Part shown: positions 42,455 to 51,369 of the stretch, one piece after another
Layout: the number at the start of each line of letters is the position of its first letter
How positions within the stretch are numbered: the stretch's first letter is position 1
Assembly: GCA_964438515.1 (NCBI GenBank)
Contig: CAYTLK010000003.1
Span: 62,001-126,000 of the forward strand
Source of the DNA: RGIG3701 sp964438515
Lineage (GTDB): Bacteria; Planctomycetota; Planctomycetia; Pirellulales; Thermoguttaceae
Reading direction: 5' to 3'
DNA: 64,000 nucleotides
Notes under the pieces: model-generated
What the model saw: only the letters and a program-made list of their open reading frames with translations
Told to the model about the DNA's origin: nothing
The model's database searches: none
Program-made: the position numbers and the translations under genes

Positions 42455-44149
42455 TTATTTAGCCAAATCGCGAGCCTTTACAAGCACTTTGAAAGCGGGA
42501 GCCGGAATTACTGAACGGAATTCGACTCCATTTTTGAGCGACAGAACGCACATCGTGACGTCCGCATCGCCGCATTTTGCAAAGTCGGCGCGCTGTTGTT
42601 CCGTGATTTTCCCGCAAGCAGCAACCACGTCCAGAACATTCTGAAGCGAAACACGTGCGGAGAAAACGGGTTTTTCAGCCGGTTTGTACGTTTCCGACTT
42701 CACGATTCCAAGCAGAACTTCCGTTGCATTGGTTCCGGCCGCATAATACACCGCTTTGGGTGCAAAAATGATGCTTCCAGGAATTCCATCCTTAAATAAA
42801 CCCTGAAGTTCTTTCGGCAAATCCTTTTCAGGGATGAAATTCGCCTGGAAAATGTGGAATTCACCATCTTCAACGCGTACCGCATCTTTTACGTGTGCGT
42901 CAATTTTATCTTTTTTCTTCTCGCCGATGAATTTCACCGCAGTCTGGAATTCTTTTTCGAGCGCGTAACCGTCCGGAACAACGCGGGCGCAAGCCACCGT
43001 CAGACCGTCTTTTCCTGCATAAACTGCCGTCGCACCTTCCAAAACCGAATTGAAAGCCGCCGCACGGAACAAACTCTTGTTTTTCTCAAAGAAATCCAGA
43101 ATGGGTTTCGCCTTTTCTTCGCCGATTTTCGCAATCAAGTGCTGACGGCACACATCCGAACGCATATCAAGAAGCGAATCGACGACCGGATCGTTCATTT
43201 CAGGAATCGTCGCATTGCACTGAATCGAAAGCATCGCGTCGACGCCAAAATTTGCAAGCGGCGTTTCACTTCCGCGCGCCGCACGACTCAAATTGCAAAC
43301 CTGTTCGTTTTCGAAACTTCCAACAAACTGATACGAAATCACGAGTTCTTTTGCGTCCGCATTCCACGTGTACCCCAGCCGAATTGCGCTGACGGGACTC
43401 TCAAAATGGTGTTCTTTTGCGGATTCTGCCAGCTTTTCCAGCTCGGTTTTGAAAAATTCATTCATCGGAGCGCCCATGCAGTCCGCATGTTTATCCAAAG
43501 CGCAATTCAGTTTGCCGAAAATCTCATTGAACGCATTTTCACGATCTTTTTCGGAAACTTCATTCACGAAAAAAGTCACTCCGAAGTCCCGATCTGCCGT
43601 TTCTGCTTCGAGAAGTTCCGCCATTTTCGGAGCGGAAAAATTCTCAGGAAGCGTCACGTCTTTCGGAATCACCGCGCACCACTCTCCAAAGGAAATAACG
43701 GATGCGTACATCTCGACTTCGGCGTCATCTTCCGTCTTTCCTTCTTCGTCCGACTTTTTTGCAACTTTCCACTGATTTTCACCATCCGCCACCGCTTCCA
43801 CATCGGGAGGCAGAAGTTTAGCCGCACTTTCAAGATCTTTCACTGGAACGAGAAGAACCGGCAAAGGTTTTTCTTCAGCCGCAAATAAAAAGAGTCCCAC
43901 AGGACGCTGCACGTCGACAGCATCCTTGAAAACGTCCTGCGTCACATACGTCTGAAACATCATTAAAGCGATTCCGGAGGCTGCATCGCCGCTCGCTTCC
44001 GCCATTGCGGGAAGTTTTTCCGCTGCGGTCGCAATGCTTTTCGCAGTAATAACGGCCACGGGTTTTGCTTCCTGCGCCCAAACGGACGTCACCATGGCGG
44101 CAAACGTCAAACACGCACACAGAATTCTGCATGAAATTCCAAATTTCAT
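42455..44149 (-). CDS. Secreted protein of unknown function
   Basis: 564 residues. A signal peptide is clear (MKFGISCRILCACLTFAAMV to SVWAQ, cut near residue 25). The rest is an even mix of Ala, Glu, Lys and Val with no repeats, and no catalytic motif that I recognise. Phrases such as VAVITAKSIATAAEKLPAMAEASG and AVYYAAGTNATEVLLGIV suggest an alpha/beta soluble protein. AGGAG precedes the ATG. It converges with the HEAT-DUF1080 gene and stands alone. Similar exported proteins of this size occur in planctomycetes without assigned function. Confidence 0.75.
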   Translation of the reverse strand: MKFGISCRILCACLTFAAMVTSVWAQEAKPVAVITAKSIATAAEKLPAMAEASGDAASGIALMMFQTYVTQDVFKDAVDVQRPVGLFLFAAEEKPLPVLLVPVKDLESAAKLLPPDVEAVADGENQWKVAKKSDEEGKTEDDAEVEMYASVISFGEWCAVIPKDVTLPENFSAPKMAELLEAETADRDFGVTFFVNEVSEKDRENAFNEIFGKLNCALDKHADCMGAPMNEFFKTELEKLAESAKEHHFESPVSAIRLGYTWNADAKELVISYQFVGSFENEQVCNLSRAARGSETPLANFGVDAMLSIQCNATIPEMNDPVVDSLLDMRSDVCRQHLIAKIGEEKAKPILDFFEKNKSLFRAAAFNSVLEGATAVYAGKDGLTVACARVVPDGYALEKEFQTAVKFIGEKKKDKIDAHVKDAVRVEDGEFHIFQANFIPEKDLPKELQGLFKDGIPGSIIFAPKAVYYAAGTNATEVLLGIVKSETYKPAEKPVFSARVSLQNVLDVVAACGKITEQQRADFAKCGDADVTMCVLSLKNGVEFRSVIPAPAFKVLVKARDLAK

Positions 44150-44332
44150 AAGTTTTCTCCTAAATTTAAGGAATGTAAAAAGTGATGAAAAAATTGTAAA
44201 AATTTCAAAAAAATTACAAAAAATTACAAAAACGACAAATTTTTATATTTGTACGATACTTATTGTTTTTTGAACAGCACTATAGTACACAAACCGCTCA
44301 CTTTGTGCTTTCATTTCAGAATGAAAGTGCCG

Positions 44333-44971
44333 TCAGAATGCATCCTCCTCAAAAATCCAGACGACGGGAGCGTTCAGAACCAGCGAAGAAGTATGAATAA
44401 ACTTCGAGAGGGAAATTTTGCCGTCCGCCTCTCCTTCTTCCTCCTCGAAATCCATTTCAGATGAATTTTGCACGGAATTCGTATTGTGAAAAAAGTTTTT
44501 TGCCAGACGCGGAATGTCGTGCGTATAAGTGTCCCAATCCGTAGAGGAAAGCAAAACAGGATTTCCCGTTTCGTCCGTCAAATTGAAGAGCGAGTCCGAA
44601 GAAAAATCGAGTGAATTCATCCCGGAAGCCGCCTCGTCCAAACCGACAGAATGAGGATTCTGCGTTTTTTGCGGCGCATTTGTAAAACCCGCGGGGAATG
44701 AATTTCTCGGATGTCGGCCTGCGGGATTGCAGATTCCCCAGATTCCCAAACCGATCAGCAGCGCCGCAACAAAACGCGCGGCGGGGAGGGTCAAAGGCCG
44801 AAAATGTCCGCTGGAAGGTTTGCGCAGCGTTTTGGGCGAAACCGACCCGGAAACGTCCATGGGAGTATTTTCCGTCCGCATCATGATTTGGTGTAAAAGT
44901 TCTTCCGAAAAATCAACACCAAACGCCTCAGCGTCTTTTTGAAGTCGGGATTTTAATTCGTCTTCGTTCAT
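44333..44971 (-). CDS. Single-pass membrane partner of the ECF sigma factor (possible anti-sigma)
   Basis: 212 residues from the ATG at 44971; the frame also opens at a TTG twelve bases earlier. The first 60 residues are charged and helical (EDELKSRLQKDAEAFGVDFSEELLHQIMM). One membrane segment follows (FVAALLIGLGIWGIC, about 67-82), then an outside part without recognisable domain. No HxxxCxxC zinc motif is seen, so it is not a classical ZAS anti-sigma factor. It begins about 40 bases after the sigma gene on the same strand, the usual place for an anti-sigma. Confidence 0.65.
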   Translation of the reverse strand: MNEDELKSRLQKDAEAFGVDFSEELLHQIMMRTENTPMDVSGSVSPKTLRKPSSGHFRPLTLPAARFVAALLIGLGIWGICNPAGRHPRNSFPAGFTNAPQKTQNPHSVGLDEAASGMNSLDFSSDSLFNLTDETGNPVLLSSTDWDTYTHDIPRLAKNFFHNTNSVQNSSEMDFEEEEGEADGKISLSKFIHTSSLVLNAPVVWIFEEDAF

Positions 44972-45010
44972 TTTCAGGTCCAATGAAAGTATCAGGAAGG
45001 TGGGGAAACG

Positions 45011-45580
45011 TTATTTTTTCGAGGCGGAACTCGTCAGGATTTTTTTCAAATTTTGCCGAGCGCGAAAAAGGAGCGTTTTAACGCCGGAAGGGGATTTTCC
45101 GAAAATCATGGCGATTTCCTGCACCGACTTTTCTTCCGCATAAAACATCCAGAGTGCATCCCCCTGTTCGGGGGACAGTTTTTCTCGAATGATTTTCCAA
45201 AGGTTTTTCACTTCTTCATTCCGAAACAGTTCCTCCACCCCGAAAGAAGCATCTTCGGCCGGGATTTCGGAAAGCGCGTCCTCTTCCTCATTCACCACAG
45301 GAACCGTTCGGGCCTGTTTACGAAAAAAAAGGGCGTTTTGCTGATGTGCGATTGCAAGGAGCCACGTGGAAAATTTCCATTTCGGGTTGTACGTACGCAG
45401 CGATTTCCACGAATTCAAAAAGGTTTCCTGCGTCAGTTCCTGCGCGTCTTCCAACGAATGATGCGATAAAAAATAACGCATAATCATGGTCTGCCAGCGG
45501 CGTACAAGCTCCGCAAATTGTGCCGAGTTCCCTGCAAGAACCGCGCTGACGATTTCGAAATCTGACTGCAAAGAATTCAT
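45011..45580 (-). CDS. ECF-type RNA polymerase sigma factor
   Basis: About 189 residues from the ATG at 45580; the frame is open nine codons further upstream. Region 2 is clear: FAELVRRWQTMIMRYFLSHHSLEDAQELTQETFLNSWKSLRTY and FSTWLLAIAHQQNALFFRKQ. Region 4 lies at about 125-185 (LSPEQGDALWMFYAEEKSVQEIAMIFGKSPSGVKTLLFRARQNLKK) with its helix-turn-helix. These factors redirect RNA polymerase to stress or envelope genes. The membrane protein encoded just downstream is the probable regulator. It carries an acidic spacer (NEEEDALSEIPAEDASFG) between the regions. Confidence 0.92.
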   Translation of the reverse strand: MNSLQSDFEIVSAVLAGNSAQFAELVRRWQTMIMRYFLSHHSLEDAQELTQETFLNSWKSLRTYNPKWKFSTWLLAIAHQQNALFFRKQARTVPVVNEEEDALSEIPAEDASFGVEELFRNEEVKNLWKIIREKLSPEQGDALWMFYAEEKSVQEIAMIFGKSPSGVKTLLFRARQNLKKILTSSASKK

Positions 45581-45748
45581 GCGTCTCCCGCAAATTCGTG
45601 TGTGCAAACGCCTCTGAATTTCTTCACTGACCGCATCGGGTTCGAGAAGAAACGGGGTGGAATAGTAAAAAATACCATCTATTTCATCTTCAGGAATTGT
45701 ATTTTGGTCCGTCCGAAATGCAGGGTCTCGTGAAGGAAAACAAATCGG

Positions 45749-45852
45749 TATACTCGTTCCACTTGAAATTTTGCATTAGGCGGTCACTGCAGCAGTCGTT
45801 TCTCGATAGAGTAACGACGGAGAAGCGAAAAATTCAAAATGCATCGGGTACA
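45749..45852. repeat. Palindromic repeat, family 1 copy 4
   Basis: Same parts as copy 1 with CTC/GAG in the inner hairpin. It fills the gap upstream of the ECF sigma gene and downstream of trmL. The remaining bases 45581-45748 and 45853-45931 show no gene. Confidence 0.83.
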
Positions 45853-45931
45853 AAACAGGGTACAAAATAATTGTGTTACTTAATTATATACCAATTTCGC
45901 TTTCAAAGTTTCAGATTTTTTGAAAATTCTT

Positions 45932-46405
45932 TTAAAACTCCGCCCCGTCGATTTGCCGCACCGCCTCATACGCGCTGATTCCAACACTCACAGAAAGATT
46001 CAAGCTGCGAATTTCAGAATGAATAGGAATACGCAAACACTGCGGCGCGTATTCCTCATGAAACGAGTCGGGAAATCCGCACGACTCACTTCCGTACACC
46101 AGAACGTCTCCAGCTTGAAATTTTGCGTCCCAGAAAGAACGCTGCGCCTTCTTCGTGAAAAAAAAGTATCGCTCCCATTGCGGAAGTTTGCGCCGCAGCT
46201 CGGCCCAATCGTTCACCGCCTCATAATCGAGAAACTCCCAGTAATCAAGTCCCGCCCGCCGCAAAAGATGATTCGAAAGCTGAAACCCAAGCGGACGCAC
46301 GAGCCAGAGTTTCGCCCCCAGTCCCACGCAGGTTCTGCCGATCGAACCCGTATTATGCGGAATTTCAGGCTGAAAAAGAACGATATTCAGAACATTATTT
46401 CCCAT
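45932..46405 (-). CDS. trmL: tRNA (cytidine(34)-2'-O)-methyltransferase
   Basis: 157 residues, the usual length of TrmL. This SPOUT-class enzyme methylates the 2'-O of the wobble base in certain leucine tRNAs using SAM. Family marks: NIVLFQPEIPHNTGSIGRTC (about residues 7-26), LVRPLGFQLS, and the knotted C-terminal part YGSESCGFPDSF and IPIHSEIRSLNLSVSVGISAYEAVRQ. No Shine-Dalgarno is visible before the ATG; the sequence there is T-rich. It is divergent from the CAP-domain gene. Confidence 0.94.
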   Translation of the reverse strand: MGNNVLNIVLFQPEIPHNTGSIGRTCVGLGAKLWLVRPLGFQLSNHLLRRAGLDYWEFLDYEAVNDWAELRRKLPQWERYFFFTKKAQRSFWDAKFQAGDVLVYGSESCGFPDSFHEEYAPQCLRIPIHSEIRSLNLSVSVGISAYEAVRQIDGAEF

Positions 46406-46518
46406 AAAAATAGTAAAACTAGCAAAAATAACAAAGATAATAAAAATAACAAAATTGGGAAAACTTTAGCAAAAATTCAAAAAATTATGATTTTTTTGAA
46501 AAAACGCTTACCCGGTGG

Positions 46519-46547
46519 TTGCAAAGAGGCGAAAACTCCTGTATAAT
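46519..46547 (+). promoter_or_regulatory. Sigma70-like promoter for the CAP-domain gene
   Basis: TTGCAA (46519-46524), 17-base spacer, TATAAT (46542-46547). The leader to the ATG at 46679 is about 125 bases. Confidence 0.65.
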
Positions 46548-46678
46548 CACTACAATTTCAGTGGTTGAAAAAGTTCACCTACTTATTCCCTCCTACTTTA
46601 TTGTAGTTTTTTATTTATATTGAAAATTATGGAAAATGTTTCATTGCGGGAGTCCCCGCAAACGGAAAGGATTTTATC

Positions 46679-47623
46679 ATGCTTACGCGAATTGGTTTAT
46701 TTGTCTTGTTGATGTTCCTGTTTTCCTGCATTGTGACACTTTGCGGGTCAGAAGCTCAAGCAGCCGGTCTCCGTCGTCGACGAATGGTGTCCCCCGCCTA
46801 TTATAACACAAAAGCGCCCGTTGCGCAACCCACAATTGAAACAAAACAGGAAAATTCCTCAAAATCGGAGGGAAATAAAGAAATTCCCTACCAGACGTCC
46901 AAACCTGTAATTCCTTCCATCACCGCCGCCGCGGCACTGCCGCAACATCGAGGGTTTTCAAATTACGAACCTCTCGGTCTCGATTTCTCGGAATTAATCG
47001 CAGCTCTCCCCGAACAGGAAAAACAGGTTCTTCAAAGCGTCTGTGCTGATTTGCAGCCCGATTATCAAAAAGAAATCGAAAAGAAATATCCCGACATTCG
47101 ACCGGAAGTCGCGGAGTCACTTGCGAAAATTGCAGAAGCGATCCACCAGAAAAAAAATCGAAACGAAATCGGCGCCATGGTCAAAGCTCTGCCGTTCTCG
47201 ACCCGCCAGCTCACCTCAAAAGAAGTCCTTGCAATCAACGAAGAACTCGGCCCCGTGATTGATCCGGAAGAATTCCGAGCCGTTCATGAATTGAATCAGT
47301 TCCGTATGCGCAGCGGTCTGCGTCCGTGCTTAATTGATTTGCTTTTGTGCCTCGTTTCTCGCGGTCACAGTTCCGACATGCGAAATTACGGATTTTTCTC
47401 CCATAATTCCCCGGTCGCCGGCAAAGGAAGTTTCACCATGCGGGCCGGTCAGTTCGGTGCGAGCGCAAGCGCGGAAAACATCTATATGGGTTCCTCAAAC
47501 GGCAGAGCCGCCAACAATGCGTGGGCGAACAGCAGCGGTCACCGCGCAAACATGCTGGGAGGCTTTTCTCGCGTAGGTGTGGGACGCGCCGGCGGATTTT
47601 TTACCCAGATGTTCGGTTTCTAA
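46679..47623 (+). CDS. Secreted CAP (SCP/PR-1-like) domain protein
   Basis: 314 residues. A signal peptide of about 30 residues ends SEAQAAG. A basic, disordered stretch follows, then a helical part (about 95-195). The CAP domain is at about 200-314: VHELNQFRMRSGLRP, GHSSDMRNYGFFSHNSP (His-bearing motif), ENIYMGS and NAWANSSGHRANMLGGFSRVGVG. CAP proteins bind sterols, lipids or metals outside cells; the enzyme role in bacteria is unclear. AGGA precedes the ATG. It ends 48 bases before the next gene, whose promoter overlaps this gap. Confidence 0.88.
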   Translation: MLTRIGLFVLLMFLFSCIVTLCGSEAQAAGLRRRRMVSPAYYNTKAPVAQPTIETKQENSSKSEGNKEIPYQTSKPVIPSITAAAALPQHRGFSNYEPLGLDFSELIAALPEQEKQVLQSVCADLQPDYQKEIEKKYPDIRPEVAESLAKIAEAIHQKKNRNEIGAMVKALPFSTRQLTSKEVLAINEELGPVIDPEEFRAVHELNQFRMRSGLRPCLIDLLLCLVSRGHSSDMRNYGFFSHNSPVAGKGSFTMRAGQFGASASAENIYMGSSNGRAANNAWANSSGHRANMLGGFSRVGVGRAGGFFTQMFGF

Positions 47624-47636
47624 CGGAAATAACCCC

Positions 47637-47665
47637 TTGACGTTCCCGTCAAAAGAAGTTATAAT
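47637..47665 (+). promoter_or_regulatory. Sigma70-like promoter giving a probable leaderless transcript
   Basis: TTGACG (47637-47642), 17-base spacer, TATAAT (47660-47665). The ATG at 47672 is only seven bases after the -10 box, so transcription would begin at or next to the start codon. TTGACG and CGTCAA (47647-47652) form an inverted repeat across the -35. Confidence 0.65.
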
Positions 47666-47671
47666 GATGTG

Positions 47672-48868
47672 ATGAAAACAAAATTATTTTTCATCACATC
47701 GTTTTTTTTGCTCAGTACCGCAATGCTCGTGCTGTTCGGCTCCACCGCAGGCTGTCGGAAAACAGATTCGGCTTCGGAAGAGGTGCAGACGAACGCCGCC
47801 AATCGAACGGAGGAAAAACCTCTGACGGAAGCGGAAGCAAAAACTTTTGCCGAGACGCTTGAAACACAGCTTCGAAACGGAAACGGTACATTTTTTGTTC
47901 GCAGTATGGATTGGAGTCGGCTCACCGACCAGGTTTTGGAAGGCGTACAGAATTCGAAAGACCTTCCCGCTGAAGAACGTTTCGACCGTCGCGCCCTGAT
48001 TCAGCTTTTTTCGGAAAAAGGGGGAATTGCACAGAGTGTCGCGGAGAAAATCAAACAGGGCGGTACGTACCATTTTTTAAGAACCCGAAAACTTCCGAAT
48101 GGAAACTGGACCGTCACGTTTCGGCTCGTGGATGCGGACGGAGGTCTCGACTATCACGACCTGTATCTCGAACGCCGCGGCGGAAATTTGATTCAGATTT
48201 ATGAATTTTACCTGTATCATTTTGACGAAACGTTTTCCGAAACCCTGCGCCGCACGCTCGTTCCCGACCTGTACGTCGATGGGAAAAACGATTACGGAAT
48301 GCCGATGTCCCAGCTCGTTTTGATTTTATACAAAGAAAACAAACTGCTGATTCAGGAACTTTCAAAAGCATTTGAAAATGGAAATTATAATCGAACCCTC
48401 GATTTGTTCGAACAGCTTCCAAAAGAGCTGCAGGAACAGAAAACGTTTCAGTTCTGGCGTCTGAAAGCGGCACAAATGCACCCGGACCCCAGCGTTTATT
48501 CGTTCGTGCTGGCGGACGTTCGACAAAAATTCCATCAGGAAGGGTGGGTCGATTTTCTGTCGCTCGATTATTTTTTCAATCATCACGACTACGCAAACGC
48601 TTTGAAGTGCATCGACCGCATCGACCAACTCGTCGGCGGCGACCCGTACCTCCAAAATTTCCGGTGCTGGGCGTATTTGAATCTCAAACAATTTTCAGAA
48701 GCCGAAAAACGGTACGCACAAGCCGTCGCGCAGGAACCCGAACTGACGAAAGATGCATCTTTCAAAAGCGTACGAATGCGCTTGGATTCAGCACATAATT
48801 CAACAACCGAGACGCCCCCTTCGGACGTTCCTGCCGCGCTGAACCCATTTTATCGAGCAAAACCGTAA
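47672..48868 (+). CDS. Lipoprotein with TPR-like repeats (function unknown)
   Basis: 398 residues from the ATG at 47672; a GTG at 47669 is in frame. The N-terminus is a lipoprotein signal with lipobox STAGC (Cys near residue 28). Residues about 60-200 form a domain with RLVDADGGLDYHDLYLERRGGNLIQIYEFYLY that I do not recognise. The C-terminal third is TPR-like (FENGNYNRTLDLFEQLPKEL, HDYANALKCIDRID, LNLKQFSEAEKRYAQAVAQEP). No Shine-Dalgarno is present, in line with a leaderless message. It probably sits on a membrane face and binds partners. Confidence 0.78.
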   Translation: MKTKLFFITSFFLLSTAMLVLFGSTAGCRKTDSASEEVQTNAANRTEEKPLTEAEAKTFAETLETQLRNGNGTFFVRSMDWSRLTDQVLEGVQNSKDLPAEERFDRRALIQLFSEKGGIAQSVAEKIKQGGTYHFLRTRKLPNGNWTVTFRLVDADGGLDYHDLYLERRGGNLIQIYEFYLYHFDETFSETLRRTLVPDLYVDGKNDYGMPMSQLVLILYKENKLLIQELSKAFENGNYNRTLDLFEQLPKELQEQKTFQFWRLKAAQMHPDPSVYSFVLADVRQKFHQEGWVDFLSLDYFFNHHDYANALKCIDRIDQLVGGDPYLQNFRCWAYLNLKQFSEAEKRYAQAVAQEPELTKDASFKSVRMRLDSAHNSTTETPPSDVPAALNPFYRAKP

Positions 48869-48961
48869 AGTTTCACACACAATCAAACACAAAACAGTAC
48901 AAATTTCAAATCTCTTGCAAAAAATACGGATGTTCCGCGTAAAAAGGAGAAAGAAACCCGA

Positions 48962-49504
48962 ATGAAATCTCATTCCACCACGATTTTAACCGTTCGGCGC
49001 AACGGAATTGCAGCAATCGGCGGCGATGGTCAGGCGACCGTTGGAACCACCATCATGAAACACGACGTTCAGAAAATCCGACGCATTTCAAACGGAAAAG
49101 TTCTTTGCGGTTTTGCCGGAACCACAGCGGACGCGTTTGCGCTCCTCGAACGTTTCGAGGCGAAATTGAAAGATTTTCCCGGAAATGTTCCCCGAGCGGC
49201 CACCGAACTTGCAAAAGAGTGGCGCATGGACCGCGCGATGCGACAGCTTGAGGCGCTTATGACGGTCGTGGACGCCCAAAATACACTACTCGTAACCGGA
49301 AACGGCGACGTCATTCAGCCGACGGATTGCGTTTTAGGAATCGGGTCCGGCGGAAACTACGCGGTCGCCGCCGCTCGCGCACTTCTGAGAAACACCGAGC
49401 TTTCCGCAAAAGAAATCGTTCAAAAATCACTCGAAATCGCGTCTGAAATCGACATTTACACCAACAGTAACATCCGTGTGGAGGAAATTTCGTGCCTAGA
49501 GTAA
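48962..49504 (+). CDS. hslV: ATP-dependent protease subunit HslV
   Basis: 180 residues. The HslV proteasome-like peptidase has a catalytic N-terminal Thr; here TTILTVRRNGIAAIGGDGQATVG is preceded by a short propeptide MKSHS, so Thr6 should become the mature N-terminus. The remaining markers (GTTIMKHDVQKIRRI, GFAGTTADAFALLERFE, LLVTGNGDVIQPTD, GSGGNYAVAAARAL) are all family-like. It forms a double hexamer capped by HslU. The last codons overlap the hslU start, showing translational coupling. GGAG lies about 13 bases before the ATG, a rather long spacing. Confidence 0.96.
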   Translation: MKSHSTTILTVRRNGIAAIGGDGQATVGTTIMKHDVQKIRRISNGKVLCGFAGTTADAFALLERFEAKLKDFPGNVPRAATELAKEWRMDRAMRQLEALMTVVDAQNTLLVTGNGDVIQPTDCVLGIGSGGNYAVAAARALLRNTELSAKEIVQKSLEIASEIDIYTNSNIRVEEISCLE

Positions 49505-51195
49505 AATCGAAACAAAATACAAAAAATGAAGTACAAGAATCAGAAGAGCTGGATCTTACGGCCCAGGAATTGACGCCGCAGGAAATCGTCGCGGAACTGG
49601 ACGCTCACATCATTGGTCAAACCGACGCAAAACGTGCCGTTGCGATTGCTGTACGAAATCGATGGCGCCGCCGCCAGCTTCCGGAAGAGCTTCGGGATGA
49701 AATTTCGCCGAAAAATATTCTGATGATTGGTCCCACTGGAGTCGGAAAAACCGAAATGGCTCGGCGTCTCGCCCGGCTTACAAACGCGCCGTTCGTCAAA
49801 GTGGAAGCCACAAAATACACCGAGGTGGGGTACTACGGCCGGGATGTTGAAAGCATGATTCGCGACCTCGTCGAAAATGCAATAAGTATCGTACGACATT
49901 CTGAATTAAACAAAGTTTTATCGGAAGCCGAAGCAAAAGTGGAAGAACGGATTCTCGATATTTTGACGGCGGAGGCGAAAAATTCATCAGGAACAAATAA
50001 CGCACGTAAATCGAAGAAGGCGTTTTCTCCTGTTTTGAAACAAATTTCACTCGACGAAGTACCTCCGGAACTTCAGGAAGAACTGAAATCCATGCTGGGT
50101 CCAGAATTTCCCAAAGGAGTGACGGTGCACCAATTCTCGCAGGAAATTTCCCCGGAATCGGACGAAGAATCCGCAGAATCGATAGAATTTGAAACCCCAA
50201 CCAAGGCGGCGTCGAATTCTGAAGATGGGAAAAACGCCCAAAACGTTAAAAACGTCAAAAACGTTCAAAGCACCAAAACCGCCAAAAATAATAAAAACGC
50301 CAAAAAAGACGTCTTGCTGCGTCAGGTCCGAAAACAGCTTAAGACAAAGCTTCGTGACGGACTTTTGGAAAATCGCGAAATTGAAATTCAAATCAAGCAG
50401 AAAAGCGTTCCGCCTTTTCTGATGAACATTGCAGGCGGCGACTCCATGGGATCGGGACTTTCCGAAGTTTTGGACCAAATGCTTCCTCCAAAAACCGTCC
50501 GACAAACGCTGCCGATACGCGAAGCGCGAAAAGTACTGCTCGAAAAAGAATGTGACGAACTTGTAAACGACGAAAAAATTCAACTCACAGCGGTTGAACT
50601 GGCAGAAAACAGCGGCATCATTTTTCTGGACGAAATCGATAAAATTGTATCGTCAAATTCCCAGCACGGCGCCGATGTGTCGCGTCAGGGGGTTCAGCGC
50701 GACCTGCTTCCCATTGTGGAAGGCACAACGATTCAGACGCGTTACGGTTACGTACGCACAAACCACATCCTTTTTATCGCCGCCGGCGCGTTCCATCAAA
50801 ACAAACCCGGCGATTTGATGCCGGAATTGCAGGGACGTTTCCCGATTCGGGTCGAACTTCAAGAGTTGACGCAGGAAGACTTTCGGCGAATTCTGACGGA
50901 ACCTAAAAATTCCCTTCTGCATCAGTATGAGGAACTGCTTCAGACGGAAGGCGTGCGTGTTATTTTTCAGGAAGACGCGATTCATGAACTCGCAAATTAT
51001 GCGTGGAAATTGAATCAGACGTCCCAAAATATCGGCGCGCGGCGTCTTTACACCATCCTGGAACATCTGCTTGAGGAAATCAGTTTCACCGCGCCGGAAA
51101 TGAAGAAAAAAACGATAAAAATCAATGCAGAGTACGTACGCCAAAAGCTGGAAGACGTCGTGAAAAACGAAGATATTTCAAAATTTATTCTCTAA
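49492..51195 (+). CDS. hslU: HslU unfoldase with expanded intermediate domain
   Basis: 567 residues against about 445 in E. coli. It starts at a GTG inside the hslV end, with GGAGG eight bases upstream. Walker A GPTGVGKTE is at residues 80-88 and Walker B GIIFLDEID at about 374-382. The C-terminal EDISKFIL matches the HslU tail that docks into HslV. The extra length is mostly in the intermediate domain (about 150-300), which contains a low-complexity Asn/Lys run (NAQNVKNVKNVQSTKTAKN) encoded by near-repeats at 50230-50310. HslUV degrades misfolded and regulatory proteins in the cytoplasm. Confidence 0.96.
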   Translation: MPRVKSKQNTKNEVQESEELDLTAQELTPQEIVAELDAHIIGQTDAKRAVAIAVRNRWRRRQLPEELRDEISPKNILMIGPTGVGKTEMARRLARLTNAPFVKVEATKYTEVGYYGRDVESMIRDLVENAISIVRHSELNKVLSEAEAKVEERILDILTAEAKNSSGTNNARKSKKAFSPVLKQISLDEVPPELQEELKSMLGPEFPKGVTVHQFSQEISPESDEESAESIEFETPTKAASNSEDGKNAQNVKNVKNVQSTKTAKNNKNAKKDVLLRQVRKQLKTKLRDGLLENREIEIQIKQKSVPPFLMNIAGGDSMGSGLSEVLDQMLPPKTVRQTLPIREARKVLLEKECDELVNDEKIQLTAVELAENSGIIFLDEIDKIVSSNSQHGADVSRQGVQRDLLPIVEGTTIQTRYGYVRTNHILFIAAGAFHQNKPGDLMPELQGRFPIRVELQELTQEDFRRILTEPKNSLLHQYEELLQTEGVRVIFQEDAIHELANYAWKLNQTSQNIGARRLYTILEHLLEEISFTAPEMKKKTIKINAEYVRQKLEDVVKNEDISKFIL

Positions 51196-51303
51196 ATGGG
51201 AAGAATTTCCGCCCGGTCTTTTCATTTGCAGAGAAAAACAGATTTTAGAAACGGATTTCTAAAAAAGTTTTCAGAAAAAATGAAGAAATCAGGACCTTTC
51301 CCC

Positions 51304-51331
51304 TTGAAAAAATTTTTAATTGGTATAAAAT
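51304..51331 (+). promoter_or_regulatory. Possible promoter upstream of the desulfoferrodoxin gene
   Basis: TTGAAA (51304-51309), 16-base spacer, TAAAAT (51326-51331). If used, the leader contains the family 1 copy at about 51370-51475. Confidence 0.4.
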
Positions 51332-51369
51332 AACAGGAATTCAAGTTGGTTTTTCAGTTCGTTCGACAT

